A stretch of DNA of 37,925 nucleotides, from assembly GCA_041481445.1 (NCBI GenBank), contig JBGPBV010000059.1:1-37925 (forward strand), read 5' to 3'. This stretch comes from AA29 sp041481445 (lineage in GTDB: Bacteria > Acidobacteriota > Vicinamibacteria > Fen-336). Both the position numbers and the translations under genes were made by a program. Below, in pieces: positions 31,108 through 37,645 of the stretch. The notes under the pieces are model-generated. The model did no database searches. It had not been told where the DNA came from and saw only the letters and a program-made list of their open reading frames with translations. Position 1 is the first letter of the stretch; each line of letters starts with the position of its first letter.

Positions 31108-32154
31108 ATGGCTCCGGTGAGGAACCCCTTCATCGCCGGGAGCTGGGTGCGCGGGGAGAACTTCTTCGGGCGCGCGGACATCCTCCGGGACATCCTGGAA
31201 GGCGAGAGCGACTCCGTCTGGGTGGCGGGGGCGCGGCGGCTGGGCAAGACGAGCCTCCTCAAGCAGCTCGAGCACCGGGTGCAGCAGAGCGCGCAGACGC
31301 CGTTCGTGCCCCTCTACTGGGACCTCCAGGGCAGCGCGGACGCGCGCGGGCTGGCCGACGGCCTGCTCGGCAGCGTGGAGGACTCGGAGAGCTTCCGGCG
31401 CGCCACCGACATCGACATCGAGGACCTCGAGGGCCTCTCGGTGGCGGAGATGCTCACCACGCTCGTGCGGCGCACCGTGCGCAGCGGCTGGCGCCTGCTC
31501 CTCCTCGTGGACGAGGCGGAGGAGTTCCTGGCCGTGGCGCGCACCGACACCGTCGTGCTCCCCCGCCTGCGCCGCATCTTCCAGAAGGGCCCGGACGTGC
31601 GCACCGTCCTCACCGCCACCAAGCGGCTGGCCCGCATCGACGAGATCGGCGACGTGGACACCTCGCCCTTCCTGCAGGGCTTCATCCCCCCCCTCTACCT
31701 GACCCCCCTGCAGACGGAGGAGGCGCGCGCCCTCCTCGCCCGCGGGCAGTTCTCCAAGGACGAGACGGACGTGGTGCTCGAGCGCACCGCCAACCATCCC
31801 TTCCTGGTCCAGCTCATCGCCAGCCGCCTCTTCGAGAGCCGCGACCTGGGGGCGACGCTGGACCAGGTGGCGGCGGACGAGATGGTGTCGAACTTCTTCT
31901 CGGTGGACTTCCAGACCCTGGACGGCGACGAGCGCGCGCTGCTCGAGCAGATGGCGCGCGACGGCGCCCATCGCCGGAAGGAGCTGGCCCAGGCCGTGCG
32001 GCGCAGCGAAGAGGCCATCGAGCCCCTCCTCTACGGCCTGCGCATGATGGGCTACCTGACCACGGAGGACGGCAGCTACCGCATCGGCAACTGGTTCTTC
32101 GAGCGCTGGCTGCGCCGGGTGGTGACGGCGAGCGCTTCGGCGAGGCCGACGTGA
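31108..32154 (+). CDS. Soluble P-loop (STAND/ATPase_2-like) NTPase with C-terminal winged-helix-like domain
   Basis: A 348-residue cytosolic NTPase that shares with its upstream neighbour the entry motif RNPFIAGSWVRGENFFGR (5-22). Walker A is GARRLGKTS (41-49) and Walker B LLLLVDEAE (130-138); the arginine-containing sensor region is LTATKRLARI. Residues about 265-337 form a winged-helix-like end (LLEQMARDGAHRRKEL; YRIGNWFFERWLRR) typical of STAND-type ATPases. No sensor or repeat domain is attached, so the small downstream protein or the TPR-ATPase may supply input. ATG 31108 (GGGG five bases upstream) is chosen over TTG 31081. It is 36 bp after the TPR-ATPase and overlaps the next gene. Confidence 0.85.
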   Translation: MAPVRNPFIAGSWVRGENFFGRADILRDILEGESDSVWVAGARRLGKTSLLKQLEHRVQQSAQTPFVPLYWDLQGSADARGLADGLLGSVEDSESFRRATDIDIEDLEGLSVAEMLTTLVRRTVRSGWRLLLLVDEAEEFLAVARTDTVVLPRLRRIFQKGPDVRTVLTATKRLARIDEIGDVDTSPFLQGFIPPLYLTPLQTEEARALLARGQFSKDETDVVLERTANHPFLVQLIASRLFESRDLGATLDQVAADEMVSNFFSVDFQTLDGDERALLEQMARDGAHRRKELAQAVRRSEEAIEPLLYGLRMMGYLTTEDGSYRIGNWFFERWLRRVVTASASARPT

Positions 32155-32411
32155 TCGTGGGAGTGAACCGCGTCTACGAGCACGAGGGGCGCCAGTTCCA
32201 TATCCAGGCCGAGGACCTCGGCGTGGAGCAGGCCTGCTTCGAGGTGCGCGTCTACGACGGCGGGACCGTGCTGTGGCGGAAGCGGCTGCCCTACTCCGAG
32301 ATCCTGGAGAAGCGCCTGCCCAAGCTCGAGCAGGACGAGAGCCTCCGCGCGCTCATGGAGAAGACCATGCACACCGTGCAGGCGGCGATCGCGAAGGGCA
32401 AGCTCACCTAG
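32151..32411 (+). CDS. Small protein coupled to the ATPase, unknown function
   Basis: An 86-residue protein. The first half is beta-rich (VNRVYEHEGRQFHIQAEDLG; CFEVRVYDGGTVLWRKRLPY) and the second is one long charged helix (SEILEKRLPKLEQDESLRALMEKTMHTVQAAIAKGK, quoted by parts: 49-84). It has no signal peptide. Its GTG start overlaps the TGA of the upstream ATPase (GTGA, 32151-32154), so synthesis is coupled and a stoichiometric partner is likely. I do not recognise the family. Confidence 0.75.
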   Translation: MIVGVNRVYEHEGRQFHIQAEDLGVEQACFEVRVYDGGTVLWRKRLPYSEILEKRLPKLEQDESLRALMEKTMHTVQAAIAKGKLT

Positions 32412-32445
32412 GGACGGTCGTCGTCGGTGGGCATGTGCGCCTTCT

Positions 32446-32744
32446 TCATGGCGGTCCGTCTTCCTGGATCAGCCCTGCCTTCCTCATCTCGGCCGCCACC
32501 TTCTTGACGACCTCTCGGACGAGCTTGTCCGCGCTCCGGGGGTTGGTGGTGCTAGCAGTCCCTCCACGCCGCGACGCTCCTGCTCATCGGGGCTGACGAA
32601 GAGGGTCACGACCTTCTTGCCGCGGAAGGTTCCCGGCTGGGCGTCGGGGGACCTCCAAGTGGAACGCAGGGTCGTGTCCGCCGCCGCCGCGCCCGCGATC
32701 GCGACCACGCTCACGAACCAGACCGCGCCAACGGCTCTCTTCAT
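32446..32744 (-). pseudogene. Exported-protein gene with the middle deleted and the frame broken
   Basis: The 5' part encodes a signal peptide (MKRAVGAVWFVSVVAIAGAAAA) and the mature start DTTLRSTWRSPDA, then KKVVTLFVSPDEQERRGVE. From about 32570-32551 the coding signal jumps to another frame, which reads TASTTNPRSADKLVREVV and KKVAAEMRKAGLIQEDGPP up to a stop at 32446. I recall an acidobacterial family of about 180-200 residues with just this beginning and end, so a central block of some 100 codons appears to be missing, with a frame change at the join. A simple ORF call would give a 3' end at 32484 with a meaningless Ser/Arg-rich tail. A sequencing error alone would not explain the missing core. 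Confidence 0.6.
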
Positions 32745-32858
32745 CCGTGTGACGAGTGGGCCTCTGCCATCGGCGGGACCTGCGCGCGGCGACACGCGGG
32801 GAGGCTACGCCGCTCGGTGGGTGCGGTCAAGGACGGGTCTGAGCCGTGTCGAGCCGGC

Positions 32859-33431
32859 TCAGGGGAAGCAGCGCGACAGGATGATCCGGCCCGTCACGCG
32901 GTCGCCCGGCTCGTACGCGCGGTTCGCCGGCTCGCAGGTCTGCTGCATCAACGAGCAGCACCAGCAGGGCGCCTCGTTGTCGGCGCTCGCCCCGCGCCGC
33001 ACCAGCGAATGGGACACCTGGCCGTCCTCGCGGTAGCCGCGGCAGGCGCCGCTCTCGAGGTAGGCAGCGGTGTGCAGGCGGACCGCGGCGCCGGTCGCGT
33101 TGACGTAGACCGGCACCTTCTCGCTGCCGGGGAAGCCGATCGCGGTGACGGCCCGGTCGCCGCCCCCCAGCTCGCGGTAGATGGTCCACAGGCGATCGCC
33201 CTTCTTGAAGCGCGACACCTGCTCGATCACCGAGCGGTCCAGCCTCCACGCCATCTGCCGTCCCTCGTCGGTGCGGAGGATCAGCGCGCTCAGCTTCTTG
33301 TCCACGATGACGAGCGTTCCGCTCACGCTGCCCGTGACGAGCGACCCCGTTTGGGGCGCCTGGGCGGCGAGCGGGTCCGGGAGGTGGGCCGCCAGCGCGG
33401 CGCACAGCAGGGCGAGCCGGATGGTCTTCAT
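32859..33431 (-). CDS. Exported cysteine-rich protein of unknown function
   Basis: A 190-residue protein from ATG 33431 (AAGGA upstream) with a signal peptide (MKTIRLALLCAALAAHLPDPLAAQA). The mature part begins with beta-strands (GSLVTGSVSGTLVIVDKKL; SALILRTDEGRQMAWRL; GDRLWTIYREL) that look like a small beta-barrel. The C-terminal third contains seven cysteines (SGACRGY, APCWCCSLMQQTCEP, LSRCFP) that probably form disulfides in the periplasm. I do not recognise a family. Its ATG overlaps the stop of a 15-codon upstream ORF. Downstream lies a pseudogene. Confidence 0.72.
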   Translation of the reverse strand: MKTIRLALLCAALAAHLPDPLAAQAPQTGSLVTGSVSGTLVIVDKKLSALILRTDEGRQMAWRLDRSVIEQVSRFKKGDRLWTIYRELGGGDRAVTAIGFPGSEKVPVYVNATGAAVRLHTAAYLESGACRGYREDGQVSHSLVRRGASADNEAPCWCCSLMQQTCEPANRAYEPGDRVTGRIILSRCFP

Positions 33432-33475
33432 CGCATCCTTGCCTTGTTGTAGTCGATCTTGGCCGCCTCCGCCAT
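33428..33475 (-). CDS. 15-codon ORF overlapping the start of the cysteine-rich protein
   Basis: ATG 33475 begins MAEAAKIDYNKARMR and stops at 33428, sharing ATGA with the ATG of the next gene. The frame stays open further upstream and reads like normal coding sequence (PEPQLDITLQKGGGQGK), so this may be the tail of a lost gene rather than a leader peptide. Either way, translation through it would couple to the downstream start. Confidence 0.35.
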   Translation of the reverse strand: MAEAAKIDYNKARMR

Positions 33476-33476
33476 C

Positions 33477-33505
33477 TTGCCCTGTCCCCCGCCCTTCTGT
33501 AGGGT
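33477..33505 (+). promoter_or_regulatory. Weak promoter of the Pro-rich exported protein
   Basis: TTGCCC (33477-33482) and TAGGGT (33500-33505) with a 17-bp spacer, 23 bp before ATG 33529. Only moderate agreement with consensus. Confidence 0.35.
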
Positions 33506-33528
33506 GATGTCCAGCTGAGGTTCCGGCC

Positions 33529-34089
33529 ATGCTGGCTTCCCGTTGCCACTTCGGGCTGCTGCTGCTCACGGCTCTCTTCGCCCCCACCTGCGGATCGTCC
33601 GGCGGCACGCAGATGCCGTTCACGCCCTCAGGCTCTCCCGCTCCGCCCGCCGCGGCGCCGTCGCCCAGCCCCTCCCCGAGTCCGACGCCCCTGCCGCCGG
33701 GAAGCTCGCTGACGACCGCACTTCTCTCCCCGCCCGAGAACCACGTGTTTCCTCCCGGGGGAGGCTCGGTGAGAATCGTCGTCGCCTATGCCGTCAACGA
33801 GGAGGTCTTCGGCGATCTGTGGCTGATCTCGTCGCTGTCGCCCGATGGCGACAACATCCTGCGCCTTCCCGACAGCAACCAGCGCCTCGAGGCCGGGATC
33901 CGGCTCGCGCAGGATCTCTCCGGTCCGGTGACCCTCCAGGGAACGGCGACGAACCCGCCGGCCATTTCTTCCGGTCCAGTGGAGTCGCGGTTCGTCATCA
34001 ATCGGCTGATCGTGACACGCCCGGGGAGCCTCATCTTGCGCCGCATCCTGGCCGACGAGGTCGTGGCGCGGCACTGGACCTGGCAATAG
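33529..34089 (+). CDS. Exported Pro/Ser-rich protein, possible lipoprotein
   Basis: A 186-residue protein from ATG 33529 with a hydrophobic leader (FGLLLLTALFAPTC) ending in a cysteine; the site APTC is a poor lipobox, so lipidation is uncertain. A disordered stretch rich in Pro and Ser (PAAAPSPSPSPSPTPLPPGS) spaces a C-terminal beta-domain of about 120 residues (HVFPPGGGSVRIVVAYAV; EVFGDLWLISSLSPDG; GPVTLQGTATNPP; SRFVINRLIVTRPG). That architecture suggests a surface-exposed domain on a flexible stalk. No family is recognised. Confidence 0.68.
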   Translation: MLASRCHFGLLLLTALFAPTCGSSGGTQMPFTPSGSPAPPAAAPSPSPSPSPTPLPPGSSLTTALLSPPENHVFPPGGGSVRIVVAYAVNEEVFGDLWLISSLSPDGDNILRLPDSNQRLEAGIRLAQDLSGPVTLQGTATNPPAISSGPVESRFVINRLIVTRPGSLILRRILADEVVARHWTWQ

Positions 34090-34093
34090 ACGA

Positions 34094-34225
34094 TCACTGC
34101 TGTCTCCGGTAGCGCGCCGTCGCCTTGGACGTCGCGCCGCCCGCCCTCCGCGTGGTCTCCACGACCAGTTCCCGGGAGCGGTCGATCGAGAATACCTGCG
34201 TCACCTCGGCCGCGAGGGCGTGCAA
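34094..34225 (-). pseudogene. C-terminal remnant of an exported-protein gene
   Basis: In the 271-bp gap between two plus-strand genes the minus strand has an open frame of 43 codons reading VTQVFSIDRSRELVVETT and RRAGGATSKATARYRRQQ before its stop at 34094. This resembles the common ending of small exported proteins in Acidobacteriota (VTQ.F....L...TT.......YRR). A TGA codon lies nine bases upstream of the TTG at 34225 and there is no ribosome site or signal peptide, so it appears to be a 5'-truncated remnant. The rest of the gap shows nothing I can assign except a -10-like box at 34293. Confidence 0.45.
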
Positions 34226-34292
34226 CCCGCCTGATCAGCTGAGGCGACCGAGCATCGGGTTCGGCGGGGGCAGATTTCCGAATTCAGCATGC

Positions 34293-34298
34293 TACACT
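34293..34298 (+). promoter_or_regulatory. TACACT -10-like box upstream of the FG-GAP protein
   Basis: TACACT follows GC in ATGCTACACTCC, the same context as several other -10 candidates in the window. No clear -35. A leader of about 55 bases would carry AAGGGAG before ATG 34361. Confidence 0.3.
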
Positions 34299-34360
34299 CC
34301 GCGCCCGTTCGTCTCTCGGGAGTGACCCTGGATTACACAACCGCGAAGGGAGCCGCTGCC

Positions 34361-36994
34361 ATGAAACGTTTCGCGACGCACCGACAGTGGCGCTATCCCG
34401 CCATGGCGGCCCTCGTGGGATTTGCGATGGCGGTGCCGGCTCCGGCCGGGGCCGCGCGGATCAACTCGGGATTGTTCCAACCGGTCGCGACGTTCCCCAC
34501 CGGTTCTCGAGCCCTCGCCGTGGCCGTGGGCGATGTCACCGGCGATGGCCGTCTTGACGTCGTCGCGATCACCGAGGTCTGGAGCGATCCGGCGAACGAC
34601 GACCGGCTCGTCCTCTTCGCCCAGAACGCCGACGGGACCCTGGCCGCTCCCGTGAAGTATCCGATCGCGAGCGGCTTCCCAGGACCGACCAGCGTCGCCA
34701 TCGGTGATGTCGACGGCGACGGCCGGAACGACGTCGTCGTGGGCCGCCGCAGCGGCGCGTCCGATTCGATCGCCGTCTTCCATCAGAACGAGACGGGAAC
34801 GCTGGATGCGCTCGTGGCCTACGCGATCGACGACAGCCGCCACGTGCGTATCGGAGACGTCAACGGAGATGGCCGGCTGGACGTCGTGGGCGCCGACACC
34901 GGCCTCTCCGTCCTTCTGCAGCAGCCGGACGGATCTCTCGGGGCGCCGGTCCAGTACGCCATTTCGGACCCTCCCGACGTCATCGCCTCCGCGCTGGCGC
35001 TCGGTGACGTCAATGGCGACGGGCGCACCGACGTCTTGGTGACGATGGGCCGATATGCCGCTTCCCTGGCCGTGTTGACGCAGGACGCGGACGGGCACCT
35101 CGGCAATCTCACCACCCGGGCGGTTGCGGGAGACGTCGCCCAGGGCGTGGCCGTCGGCGACGTCGACCACGACGGCCGCCTGGACGCGATCGTCACCTAC
35201 GGCGGAAACGGCGACACCGCCCATCTCGGCATCTTCTACCAGGGCAGTGACGGCACGCTGGCCGCGTCCGCGGACGTCCGGGCCGCCTATGACATCCCCC
35301 GCGCCGTGGCCGCGGCCGACATCGACGCGGACGGACGGGACGACGTCTTCGTCCTGCACGAGGGCTGGCTCGCGGGCGGGCTCTATCTCCGCGGCGCGAC
35401 GGCGCTGCAACCCGAGGAGCTCTACGACATGCCCTGGGGCTCCACCACGCTCGACGGCCTCGCCATCGGTGACGTGACCGGCGACGGCCGTCCCGACATC
35501 GTGGCCGCCAACAGCGATGCCGGAGTGGCGATCCTCCGTCACGTCACGGGAACGGGCACGCCCGGGCTCGCCCTGCTCGTTCCCCAGAACAACGCGAACA
35601 TCTACATGGGGTTCCCCACGACCATCCAGTGGGAGGCCGGAGCCACCATCCGCTCCTACGACACGCAGTATTCGAGTGACGGCGGCGCGAGCTTCACGAC
35701 GGTATCGAGCTGCAGCGGCCTGGCCATGGACGTCCGCACGTGTGCCTGGACGCCGGCGACGTCGGCCCAGAATTTCATGGGACGCCTGCGGGTCATCGGA
35801 CGCAATGCGTCCGGCCAGCAGGTGGCTTCTTCCGCCACCGTCCGTTTGAACGTGGCGATTCCCTTCGTCCAGGTCTACGTTCCGGCCCCGGCGGCCATCT
35901 GGGCTCCGAACTCCGTGCAGACGATCGAGTGGGCGACGAACGCCCCCTTCGAGGATCTGTTCACGATCGAGGTGAGCCGGAACGACGGCGCGTCCTGGTC
36001 GCTCGTCACCTCGGCCGCCCAGAACGCGTACGGCAACTACGACTGGACGGTGACCGGGCCCAGCACGAGCCAGGCGCGGTTGCGCATGACCTGGAACGCG
36101 CACCCGGACATCCGGGGGATCTCCGCGCGCTTCACGATCAACACGCCCCCGTCCGCCAATGCCGGCCCGGACCGGACGACGGAGCTCGGCTCGCCGGTGA
36201 CGCTGGACGGTGGCGGCTCGTCCGATCCGGACGGCGACCCGCTCACGTACACCTGGACGGACGCCAGCAACGCCGTCGTGGGAACGACGCGGACCCTGAC
36301 CCTCACCCCGGCGCTGGGCGCGGCGACCTATACGGTCGGCGTGCGCGACCCAGTGGGTGCGTCGGCGATCGATTCCGTCACGGTGACCGCGATCGACACC
36401 ACCCCGCCCGCGATCGCGCTGACCGCTCCGGCCGCGGGCTCCCAGGTCACGGCCGCCGTGCCGCGGCTCGTGCAATGGGCGGCGTCCGACCAGGGCGTGC
36501 TCACGGGCTTCGATGTCGCCGTGTCCATGGACGGAGGCGTGAACTGGAGTCCGGTGGCCGGATGCACGGCTCTGCCGTCGGCCGCCCGCACTTGCACCTG
36601 GACGCCGGCCGGAACCGGCGCGTCGATCGTCCGCGTGACGGGCGGCGACGCCTCCGCCAACGTCGGATCGGCCGCGGCCTCCGTTTCCGTGGTGTCGCCC
36701 ACCGTCACCGTGACCGCTCCGAACACCGCCGTGACCTGGCGAGTGGGCACGCGGCAGACGATCTCCTGGACCCACAACCTCGGCACCGCGCAGGCGGTCA
36801 CCCTCGCGATCAGCCGGGATGGCGGGCTCACCTGGACGACCCTCGTCGGCTCCCTGCTCAACACCGGCGCAACGATGGGCAGCTACAACTGGACGGTCGC
36901 CTCACCGAAATCGAAGAAGTGCCGCATCCGGGTCTCGTGGACCGCGGATACGGCGGTGGCGGACGCGAGCAACGTGAGCTTCACGATTCAATAG
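34361..36994 (+). CDS. Large secreted FG-GAP/VCBS protein with Ig-like and PKD domains
   Basis: An 877-residue exported protein. Signal peptide about 1-32 (MAALVGFAMAVPAPAGAA). Residues about 50-390 have seven FG-GAP blades with calcium loops (VGDVTGDGRLDVV, IGDVDGDGRNDVV, IGDVNGDGRLDVV, LGDVNGDGRTDVL, VGDVDHDGRLDAI, AADIDADGRDDVF, IGDVTGDGRPDIV), predicting a closed seven-bladed beta-propeller. Then come Ig/Kre9-like modules with the recurring S.DGG..W pattern, a PKD domain at about 596-670 (SANAGPDRTTELGSPVTL), and two more similar modules to the end. No sorting signal or anchor. Probably a secreted or surface carbohydrate- or matrix-binding protein. AAGGGAG precedes ATG 34361; the frame is open to 34289, but that part lacks a ribosome site and lies at the promoter. 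Confidence 0.88.
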   Translation: MKRFATHRQWRYPAMAALVGFAMAVPAPAGAARINSGLFQPVATFPTGSRALAVAVGDVTGDGRLDVVAITEVWSDPANDDRLVLFAQNADGTLAAPVKYPIASGFPGPTSVAIGDVDGDGRNDVVVGRRSGASDSIAVFHQNETGTLDALVAYAIDDSRHVRIGDVNGDGRLDVVGADTGLSVLLQQPDGSLGAPVQYAISDPPDVIASALALGDVNGDGRTDVLVTMGRYAASLAVLTQDADGHLGNLTTRAVAGDVAQGVAVGDVDHDGRLDAIVTYGGNGDTAHLGIFYQGSDGTLAASADVRAAYDIPRAVAAADIDADGRDDVFVLHEGWLAGGLYLRGATALQPEELYDMPWGSTTLDGLAIGDVTGDGRPDIVAANSDAGVAILRHVTGTGTPGLALLVPQNNANIYMGFPTTIQWEAGATIRSYDTQYSSDGGASFTTVSSCSGLAMDVRTCAWTPATSAQNFMGRLRVIGRNASGQQVASSATVRLNVAIPFVQVYVPAPAAIWAPNSVQTIEWATNAPFEDLFTIEVSRNDGASWSLVTSAAQNAYGNYDWTVTGPSTSQARLRMTWNAHPDIRGISARFTINTPPSANAGPDRTTELGSPVTLDGGGSSDPDGDPLTYTWTDASNAVVGTTRTLTLTPALGAATYTVGVRDPVGASAIDSVTVTAIDTTPPAIALTAPAAGSQVTAAVPRLVQWAASDQGVLTGFDVAVSMDGGVNWSPVAGCTALPSAARTCTWTPAGTGASIVRVTGGDASANVGSAAASVSVVSPTVTVTAPNTAVTWRVGTRQTISWTHNLGTAQAVTLAISRDGGLTWTTLVGSLLNTGATMGSYNWTVASPKSKKCRIRVSWTADTAVADASNVSFTIQ

Positions 36995-37010
36995 TTCGGC
37001 GGCGCCGGGC

Positions 37011-37541
37011 TCAGATGCCCGTCAGCGTGATGGTGGTCTTGCGGTTGCCGTAGTGGACGGTGATCAGCGTGTCCTTCCCGGAGGGGACGGCGGTGATCTC
37101 CAGGCGTTCCTTCGTCTCCGGGACGGTGTCGAAGTGGGCCGGCATGACGGCGATGGTCTGGCCCTTGGGCGGGGTGCCGATGACGTTGTTCTCGAAGTAC
37201 AAGTCGCGCATGTCGATGTCGCGCAGCTCGATGCCGAAGGGGGTGTCTCCCTGCTTGGGGTTGAGGATGAGGAGCGAGGCGCCGATGAGGACGGGCTTGC
37301 CCTCGAACCTCACCGCGCGTCCGAGCCGCAGCAGCGCCAGCATCCAGCTGCGTTTGGCCGCCGGGTGGTCGCCCCCCGTCTCCATGGCGGCGAAGCCCTC
37401 GGGGCTCCAGCCGAAGTCGACGTAGCGGAGCTCGACGTCCGGTGCCCGCACGATCTTGAGGAACTTCGGCAGGTTGTCCTGCGCGGCCGCCGGTACCGCC
37501 AGCGCGGCCACTGCCAGCCACAGCACGAGTGTCCGTCGCAT
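37011..37541 (-). CDS. Small exported protein of unknown function
   Basis: A 176-residue protein with a signal peptide (MRRTLVLWLAVAALAVPAAAQ). The mature part is beta-rich (VELRYVDFGWSPEGFAAME; SWMLALLRLGRAVRFEGKPV; GIELRDIDMRDLYFENNVIG; TLITVHYGNRKTTITLTG). I do not recognise it. GGAGG at 37551-37547 is five bases before ATG 37541, which selects that codon over the adjacent GTG 37547 and ATG 37544. TACCAT (37572-37567) could be its -10 box. It is convergent with the FG-GAP gene, 16 bp away. Confidence 0.72.
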   Translation of the reverse strand: MRRTLVLWLAVAALAVPAAAQDNLPKFLKIVRAPDVELRYVDFGWSPEGFAAMETGGDHPAAKRSWMLALLRLGRAVRFEGKPVLIGASLLILNPKQGDTPFGIELRDIDMRDLYFENNVIGTPPKGQTIAVMPAHFDTVPETKERLEITAVPSGKDTLITVHYGNRKTTITLTGI

Positions 37542-37589
37542 CATCACCTCCGCGTCGCGAGGCGCTATGGTAACGCCTGCGCTCGCCGT

Positions 37590-37619
37590 TTGACCCTGCC
37601 GCCACCATGCGGGTAGCGT
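37590..37619 (+). promoter_or_regulatory. Promoter of the ankyrin-like lipoprotein
   Basis: TTGACC (37590-37595, five of six to consensus) and TAGCGT (37614-37619) with an 18-bp spacer; predicted start near 37626, followed by GAGGAC and ATG 37646. Confidence 0.5.
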
Positions 37620-37645
37620 CTCCGGTCAACCGAGGACTCCCAGAG

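Noticed and set aside
28609..31971. Minus-strand open frame of more than 1100 codons opposite the two ATPase genes
   Set aside because: Its protein is a Gly/Ala/Arg/His/Leu-rich shadow without motifs, while the plus-strand frames have signal peptide, Walker motifs and family signatures. Long antisense frames are expected at this GC content.
31108..32411. Anti-phage defence module based on STAND ATPases
   Set aside because: Defence STAND proteins usually carry an effector (nuclease, TIR, protease) and a large repeat sensor; neither is present here, and the neighbours point to the envelope. Not excluded, but not supported.
33624..34089. Minus-strand frame opposite the Pro-rich exported protein
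   Set aside because: Basic, low-complexity translation with no start signal; the plus strand has the leader peptide and structured C-terminal domain.
34292..36775. Minus-strand open frame of about 830 codons opposite the FG-GAP gene
   Set aside because: Arg/Gly/Val/Asp-rich shadow; the plus strand shows clear calcium loops and PKD motifs.
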